10,844 bases of DNA from assembly GCA_030430515.1 (NCBI GenBank), contig JAUIKX010000103.1:1-10844 (forward strand). The letters run 5' to 3'. Numbering within the stretch: position 1 is the first letter of the stretch; each line of letters starts with the position of its first letter. The stretch is from Gammaproteobacteria bacterium (GTDB lineage: Bacteria; Pseudomonadota; Gammaproteobacteria; Pseudomonadales; Azotimanducaceae). A model generated the notes under the pieces. That model ran no database searches and was not told the DNA's origin. It saw nothing but the letters and a program-made list of their open reading frames with translations. Position numbers and translations under genes: made by a program. This document shows, piece after piece, positions 6,673 through 10,844 of the stretch.

Positions 6673-7959
6673 CTAGACGCGCGCGAATCTGAGGTTGAGT
6701 TTCAACGTACCCAGCATGATGCCGGGCTGGTGGAGAAAATCGTTGCCGTCGTCGTAATCGAAACCCGCCACACGGTCGAGCACCTCATTCCATGCCACCA
6801 TCTGCTCGAGCCGCGACAGATGCGCACCGGGACATACCCGTGGCCCCTGGGAAAAGGACAGATGCCTGGAGCCGGCCTTACGATCCAGGCGCAGCTCATG
6901 CGGACACTCCCACTCCTCCGGATCCATGTTTGCTGCCGCCCAGCGCAGATGCAGAACGGAGCCTTTCGGCACGGGCACTCCCTGGAAGGCTACATCCCGT
7001 GACGTCATGCGCGTAGAAAGACCCTGAGTGGGAGCACGTAAGCGCATGCCTTCCTCTATGAACGATCGCAAACGCGACCGGTCTTCCTGAAGTGCAGCCC
7101 AGATGCCGTCCCGCTCAATGAGCAGTTCCACCTGTTCGGCCAGCGCGTACTGGGTCGTTTCCAGGCCGCCGATGACCATGGCGTAAACCACACCGTTGAT
7201 CTCCCCATCCGTCAGCCTTCGGCCCAGGGGGGAGTATTCCACCCGCGTTAGAAAGGAGATCATGTCGTCACGAGGCGCCTTTCGGCGTTCGACGATCAGC
7301 TCATGGGTATAGAGGCGAAACTCTTCGAGCACCTCGAACTGCGACTTGACCTCGTTTTCTGGAAGAACACTTCGCGGCCCCGAGCCATAGACAAACGGCT
7401 TCACGCATCCGTCGCCAAAGTACTTCAGCAGCTCGATATCCGCCAGAGGCCAGCCCAGCACGTTGGCCATCACCATTTGCGGTAGCGGTTGAGCGAACTG
7501 TGAGACCCACTCAACCCTGCCCTCGTCGATCCAGCCGTCGATCAGCTCGCAGGCGGTGCGGCGGATCATATCCTCGTTGCGTGAACTGCCCGGCCCGACC
7601 CAGGGGTCTGTAAGCTCCTGGCGGTGGGCGCGCCACAACTCGGGGTTGGGACGCAGGGAGGCCATCGAGGCGACCATGACGTTTACCCTTGGGGAATCGA
7701 ATGGATCGCCATCCGCCTCGACAAGTTGTCGCACCAGAACACTGGTGAGCGGCGGGAAGGCTTCTTCATCCCGCACCACCTGAGCGATGTCTGCGTGCTT
7801 GGAGAGAACAAATGCATCGGTGCCCGGCAGAAACCCCTCGCCATGCAACCGGTGAACCGGTGCCTGGTCGTGAAGGATGTCATAAGCCTCGTACCAGTAC
7901 TCCTGAGCACCGGGAGCGAACAGGTCGACTTCATCCAGTGAACGCGGACACCGCATCAT
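6673..7959 (-). CDS. Cytochrome P450 (second of two)
   Basis: Class I P450 of 428 aa from this start, clearly different in sequence from the P450 at 3764-4948. Seen: the I helix VIGGLETTQYALAE (GGLETT near 264-269), the ExxR pair in EEGMRLR (about 303-306), and the heme loop FSQGPRVCPGAH with cysteine ligand near 376. The stretch between about 90 and 130 (SPRVNVMVASMASLRPNPELW, then WRAHRQELTDPW) is where substrate recognition is expected to vary. GTG at 7965 would abut the SDR stop exactly. I prefer ATG at 7959 (or 7956), because AGGTGA overlapping the SDR stop sits 2-5 nt ahead of them. Translation is very likely coupled to the SDR, so the two enzymes probably act in one pathway, for example hydroxylation followed by alcohol oxidation. 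No ferredoxin gene is adjacent. Confidence 0.93.
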   Translation of the reverse strand: MMRCPRSLDEVDLFAPGAQEYWYEAYDILHDQAPVHRLHGEGFLPGTDAFVLSKHADIAQVVRDEEAFPPLTSVLVRQLVEADGDPFDSPRVNVMVASMASLRPNPELWRAHRQELTDPWVGPGSSRNEDMIRRTACELIDGWIDEGRVEWVSQFAQPLPQMVMANVLGWPLADIELLKYFGDGCVKPFVYGSGPRSVLPENEVKSQFEVLEEFRLYTHELIVERRKAPRDDMISFLTRVEYSPLGRRLTDGEINGVVYAMVIGGLETTQYALAEQVELLIERDGIWAALQEDRSRLRSFIEEGMRLRAPTQGLSTRMTSRDVAFQGVPVPKGSVLHLRWAAANMDPEEWECPHELRLDRKAGSRHLSFSQGPRVCPGAHLSRLEQMVAWNEVLDRVAGFDYDDGNDFLHQPGIMLGTLKLNLRFARV

Positions 7960-7965
7960 TCTCAC

Positions 7966-8655
7966 CTACCAGGGGTGAATCTCGCCGTTCCACTTGTAGA
8001 ACTTGCCGGAATCCGCCTTGGTGGCCCCGGCAATCACCGAACGGATGCCGCTGGCGCTTTCTTCCGCGGTGATCTCGCCGCTCGGCCCGCCCATGTCGGT
8101 CTGCACCCAGCCGGGATGCAGGATGGTGACCGTGATGGGTTCGTCTTTCCAGTCGATGGCGAGAATCTGACCGACCTTGCCGAGCGCGGCTTTCGTGGTC
8201 GAGTAGATGATGCGGCCGCCCATGGGCCAGGTCGATGCAGCAAGCTGGCTCGAAACCAGCATCAGATGCCCGTTGCCGGATGCAGCCAGGTTGCCTTGGA
8301 AATGGCGCGCAATGAGCGTCGGGCCGATGGTGTTGACGTCCAGGGTATGGTGCCACGCCTCCAGATCCACATCATCCAGGCTCTGCGCGGCACCGCCGAC
8401 GACGCCGGCACAGACGATCAACGTGTCAATGGCCTGATCGCCGATACTCGTAGCGGCCGCCTCTATGGACCCAGGGCTACCGATATCAAGCGACTCCACC
8501 CGGATCCTGTCGTTACCACTCGCCAGCGCGTCGAGCTGCTCCGATGCTCCCAGATCTCTGGCACAGGCAATGACGGAATCACCCGCCTCCGCGTATTGTC
8601 TCACCAGCTCGAGTCCGATCCCTCGAGTCGCTCCCACGATCATGACGGTCGCCAT
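7966..8655 (-). CDS. Short-chain dehydrogenase/reductase (SDR)
   Basis: Classical SDR of 229 aa, an NAD(P)-dependent alcohol/ketone oxidoreductase in the cytoplasm. Seen: the cofactor motif GATRGIG (8-14), LDIGSP (56-61) for adenine binding, CAG in place of the usual NAG (82-84), Asn108 in DVNTIGP, catalytic Ser in MLVSSQLA (135 or 136), YSTTK with Tyr151 and Lys155, and PGWVQTDMGGP (181-191). It resembles the C-factor/carbonyl reductase-like subgroup and is slightly shorter than the 250-aa norm. The start has a very strong ribosome site (GGAGGAGAGG). The downstream P450 begins immediately after the TAG stop. Upstream lies lpxB after a 70-bp gap, so it may be read from the lpx operon or from a local promoter; none is obvious. 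The substrate is unknown, plausibly the alcohol made by the P450. Confidence 0.93.
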   Translation of the reverse strand: MATVMIVGATRGIGLELVRQYAEAGDSVIACARDLGASEQLDALASGNDRIRVESLDIGSPGSIEAAATSIGDQAIDTLIVCAGVVGGAAQSLDDVDLEAWHHTLDVNTIGPTLIARHFQGNLAASGNGHLMLVSSQLAASTWPMGGRIIYSTTKAALGKVGQILAIDWKDEPITVTILHPGWVQTDMGGPSGEITAEESASGIRSVIAGATKADSGKFYKWNGEIHPW

Positions 8656-8657
8656 AT

Positions 8658-8667
8658 CCTCTCCTCC
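8658..8667 (-). promoter_or_regulatory. Strong ribosome binding site of the SDR gene
   Basis: Minus-strand GGAGGAGAGG ends 2 nt before the ATG at 8655; its GGAGG core is 7 nt away. It is the strongest ribosome site in the window and suggests efficient independent initiation, in contrast to the coupled genes on either side. Confidence 0.7.
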
Positions 8668-8697
8668 AATGTCATATGTACCAGATCATTCTGACCC

Positions 8698-8711
8698 GGC
8701 GGCGCGCCGCC
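8698..8711. repeat. 14-bp perfect palindrome after lpxB
   Basis: GGCGGCGCGCCGCC is self-complementary over 14 bp and lies 14 nt past the lpxB stop. No run of T follows on the minus strand and there is no loop in the palindrome, so it is not a convincing rho-independent terminator. It could be a hairpin that limits read-through or RNA decay, or chance in GC-rich DNA. Confidence 0.4.
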
Positions 8712-8725
8712 CACAACCACTGGCT

Positions 8726-9886
8726 TCAGCCCGGTTCGCCAACCAGTTTCAGCACCGCGTCGGCAGCCAGGATGCTCGCGCTATTCCCGGGCCTGAGCGA
8801 ATCATGAAGGCGCCCGAACTCCGCCTTGAGATTCGTTACTTCATCTCCCCGTGCCATCTGACGCAAAAGCGCATCGCTGAGCGCACCCGGCGTTGCATCC
8901 TGCTGCAGCAGCTCCGGCACCAGTTCCCGACCCGCAAGAATGTTCGGCAGTGCAATATAGGGCGTGCGCACCAGCCTTCGCGCCAATCGGTAGGACCAGT
9001 CGCCGAGCTTGTAGCTGACGACCATGGGACGGCCGAGACACATGGCTTCCAGCGTACTGGTGCCGCTTTTCACAAGCGCCGCATCGCAGGCGGTCAGCGC
9101 CCGACGCGCATGCTGAGCGTCGATCGTCACATCGAGGTCAGCGTAACCTGCAACCAGCGCACGCACGGTCTCGAGCATATCTGCGCGCAGACAGGGTAAA
9201 ACGAATTGAGTCGGCTCATCCGCCTGAATCAGCCGCGCTGCTTCCAGAAATACCGGCGCCATCATCTGCACTTCAGATCGACGGCTGCCGGGCAGCAGCG
9301 CAACGACCCGCCGATCATCGAGCCCCAGCGCCGCCCGGGCAGCCGTCTTCGTCGCCTCGGAGCCGTCTGCGTCGGTAATTTCGTGGGCGAGCGGATGGCC
9401 GACAAAGGCCGTTTCCACGTCCATGCCCGCATAGTAGGCAGGCTCAAACGGATACAGCGTCAGCAGGAGATCAGCACTGCGTGGGATACGCCGGGCACGC
9501 CCACGGCGCCAGGCGTAGACAGATGGGCTCACGTAGTGAACGGTGGCGATGCCCCGCCTCTTCAGCAAACGCTCGAGCAGCAGGTTGAATACGTTGAAAT
9601 CGACACCGATGAAAGCGTCCACCCGCTCGGCGATGAACCGCTTGCGCAGGTCGAAAAGCAGCTTGAGGAGCTCAGGGAGCCGCAGCAGCGGATCGACAAA
9701 GCCGTTCACGCTCAATCGGTCCATAGGGTGCAGAGCACGGAGGCCTTCGCCGAGCATTCTCGGCCCGCCGACACCTGTGAAAGAGACTTCGGGTCTCTGC
9801 TCTTTGAGCGCCGACATGAGGCCCGCGCCGAGAAGATCTCCAGAGGCTTCGCCGGCCACAATGCCGATCTTCAGCCCCTCAACCAC
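8726..9886 (-). CDS. lpxB: Lipid-A-disaccharide synthase LpxB
   Basis: GT19-family inner-membrane-associated glycosyltransferase that condenses UDP-2,3-diacylglucosamine with lipid X to give the lipid A disaccharide. From GTG at 9886 it is 386 aa, close to the usual 380-390. Seen: IGIVAGEASGD at the N-terminus (GEASGD 12-17), GVGGPRM, YVSPSVYAWR, LLPGSRRSEV (with the Arg equivalent to E. coli R201) and KSGTSTLEAMCLGRPMVVSYK. The first Asp of the E. coli GIDAPDFN motif (D98) is kept, but the motif reads GVDFNVFN, so the second Asp is Val. The frame is open to 9970, but those extra residues lie inside lpxA and resemble no LpxB N-terminus. TTG at 9898 is an alternative start with a G-rich AGGTGG just upstream. 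It overlaps lpxA by 8 nt, implying coupling. Confidence 0.96.
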   Translation of the reverse strand: MVEGLKIGIVAGEASGDLLGAGLMSALKEQRPEVSFTGVGGPRMLGEGLRALHPMDRLSVNGFVDPLLRLPELLKLLFDLRKRFIAERVDAFIGVDFNVFNLLLERLLKRRGIATVHYVSPSVYAWRRGRARRIPRSADLLLTLYPFEPAYYAGMDVETAFVGHPLAHEITDADGSEATKTAARAALGLDDRRVVALLPGSRRSEVQMMAPVFLEAARLIQADEPTQFVLPCLRADMLETVRALVAGYADLDVTIDAQHARRALTACDAALVKSGTSTLEAMCLGRPMVVSYKLGDWSYRLARRLVRTPYIALPNILAGRELVPELLQQDATPGALSDALLRQMARGDEVTNLKAEFGRLHDSLRPGNSASILAADAVLKLVGEPG

Positions 9887-10658
9887 GGGGCCGGGCAACC
9901 CCCCACCTGGACGACTCGATGGACGCACAGAACCGATCCACAACGTCCAGACGCTGTCGCTCATCAGCAAGCTGCGCCAGCGCTTCCTCCGCGGTCAGCC
10001 CTGAGCGGTACAGCGTTCGGTAGGCTTCTTTGATCGCACGGATGTCGTCACGCTCGAACCCCCGACGCTTCATACCCTCGAGGTTGAGACCGGCAGCCTC
10101 TGCCGGATTGCCGGCGGCCGTCACAAAGTCGGGAATGTCCTTGACCACGAGGCTCATCGCGGCGATGTGCGTATGAGCACCGATATGACGGAACTGCGCC
10201 ACGCCGGAGTAGCCTCCGAAATTGGCGTAGTCGCCGACGATCACGTGCCCGGCAATCGAGGCATTGTTTGCCATGATCACATGATCGCCAACCACACAGT
10301 CGTGGCCCACATGCACATAGGCCATGAGCAGGCAGTGGCTGCCGATGGCCGTTCTACCTTGATCCTGCACCATGCCTCGATGGATGGTCACACCTTCACG
10401 GATGACATTGTTGTCACCGATAACGAGCTCGGTGGGTTCACCCTGATAAGCCAGTGCCGGAGTCGCCTCACCGACCGTGGAAAACTGAAAAATGTGGTTG
10501 TTGCAGCCGATCTTCGTCGGCCCCTTGATCACCACATGGGGCTCGACCACCGTGCCGTCACCAATCTCCACATCCGCACCGATGATGCTCCACGGGCCGA
10601 TCGACACGTCCGCACCGATCTTCGCGCTCGAGTCGACGATCGCCCGGGCGTCGATCAT
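9879..10658 (-). CDS. lpxA: UDP-N-acetylglucosamine acyltransferase LpxA
   Basis: First enzyme of lipid A synthesis; it transfers a 3-hydroxyacyl chain from ACP to UDP-GlcNAc in the cytoplasm as a left-handed beta-helix trimer. At 259 aa it matches the family length (262 in E. coli). Hexapeptide repeats run from residue 14 to about 185 (IGADVSIGPWSIIGADVEIG onward). The catalytic His is 119 in HVGHDC, with His116 and His138 kept. GEPTELVIG and VIREGVTIHRG are typical, and MKRRGF near 200 carries the UDP-GlcNAc-contacting arginines. The position of E. coli His160 is Ala here (YSGVAQF, Ala154), and the acyl-ruler position of E. coli Gly173 appears as Ala167 (IAAMS), which could shorten the preferred acyl chain. 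The C-terminal helical part contains AIKEAYRTLYRSGLTAEEAL. It starts in an ATGA overlap with fabZ. Confidence 0.97.
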   Translation of the reverse strand: MIDARAIVDSSAKIGADVSIGPWSIIGADVEIGDGTVVEPHVVIKGPTKIGCNNHIFQFSTVGEATPALAYQGEPTELVIGDNNVIREGVTIHRGMVQDQGRTAIGSHCLLMAYVHVGHDCVVGDHVIMANNASIAGHVIVGDYANFGGYSGVAQFRHIGAHTHIAAMSLVVKDIPDFVTAAGNPAEAAGLNLEGMKRRGFERDDIRAIKEAYRTLYRSGLTAEEALAQLADERQRLDVVDRFCASIESSRWGVARPRG

Positions 10659-10844
10659 GTAGCAACCACAGTAATCTCTGCAGAACAGGCAAGCTGCTCA
10701 TCAACGAACGCTTTGCAGTCGAACTTGATCACCCGCGTTCGGTCTTTGAGCAGCCGGCTTTCCATCATCAGCTGATCTCCCGGCACCACCGGTCTCTTGA
10801 ACTTGGCTCGATCAACAGCCCCCAGCATATAGAGGGTGCCGTCG
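10655..10844 (-). CDS. fabZ: 3-hydroxyacyl-ACP dehydratase FabZ (5' end outside window)
   Basis: The last 62 codons of a hot-dog-fold dehydratase that removes water from 3-hydroxyacyl-ACP in fatty acid synthesis. My translation contains LYMLGAVDRAKFKRPVVPGD and then LMMESRLLKD, ending LACSAEITVVAT. This matches the FabZ C-terminal half, where FKRPVVPGDQL is the hallmark. The catalytic His and Glu lie upstream, beyond the window. Its TGA is within the ATGA that starts lpxA. FabZ and LpxA compete for the 3-hydroxyacyl-ACP pool, and this gene order is conserved in proteobacteria. Confidence 0.95.
   Translation of the reverse strand, partial: DGTLYMLGAVDRAKFKRPVVPGDQLMMESRLLKDRTRVIKFDCKAFVDEQLACSAEITVVAT

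Noticed and set aside
7975..8694. Plus-strand open frame of 239 codons
   Set aside because: Antisense to the SDR over its full length; no domain and no ribosome site.
9887..9970. Longer LpxB start at 9970
   Set aside because: It would overlap lpxA by 92 nt and add residues unlike any LpxB N-terminus; GTG 9886 or TTG 9898 gives the normal length.
9206..10033. Plus-strand open frame of 275 codons
   Set aside because: Antisense to lpxB and the end of lpxA, both certain; composition is typical of a GC-rich shadow frame.

Overview
The window is GC-rich chromosomal DNA, most likely from a free-living gammaproteobacterium. The right end carries the lipid A gene order fabZ-lpxA-lpxB, which fixes a Gram-negative, LPS-making host. 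The rest is oxidative catabolism (two cytochrome P450s, an SDR, an acyl-CoA dehydrogenase and a PQQ dehydrogenase), a mix common in marine and soil gammaproteobacteria that use hydrocarbons, terpenoids or steroids. The taxonomic guess comes from gene content and protein character only; no database search was possible.

Layout, right to left, because all genes but one lie on the minus strand: the end of fabZ (10655-10844, cut by the window edge), lpxA and lpxB overlap one another (4 nt, then 8 nt). After 70 bp come an SDR oxidoreductase and a P450, which are directly abutted. After a further 90 bp comes a lipoprotein alpha/beta hydrolase with a 14-proline tract and a C-terminal membrane helix. 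A second, unrelated P450 (3764-4948, plus strand) converges on the hydrolase; its 3' end and the short gap beyond contain a 9-bp tandem repeat. Its start faces, across only 43 bp, an oppositely directed acyl-CoA dehydrogenase gene. That gene is followed after 8 bp by a membrane-anchored LytTR regulator and, 82 bp later, by a secreted PQQ-dependent dehydrogenase of the glucose/quinate type that runs off the left edge.

How the genes may work together: fabZ supplies fatty-acid elongation, while lpxA and lpxB make the lipid A disaccharide precursor. The P450s could hydroxylate a hydrophobic substrate, the SDR could oxidise the alcohol (or reduce a ketone), the acyl-CoA dehydrogenase could start beta-oxidation of a CoA-activated product, and the PQQ enzyme would oxidise a polyol or sugar-like substrate in the periplasm. 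The LytTR protein is a plausible local regulator. This shared pathway is inference from proximity; no substrate can be read from the sequence. No tRNA, rRNA, CRISPR array, insertion sequence or phage gene was seen. Every stretch longer than 300 bases is covered by a coding region.
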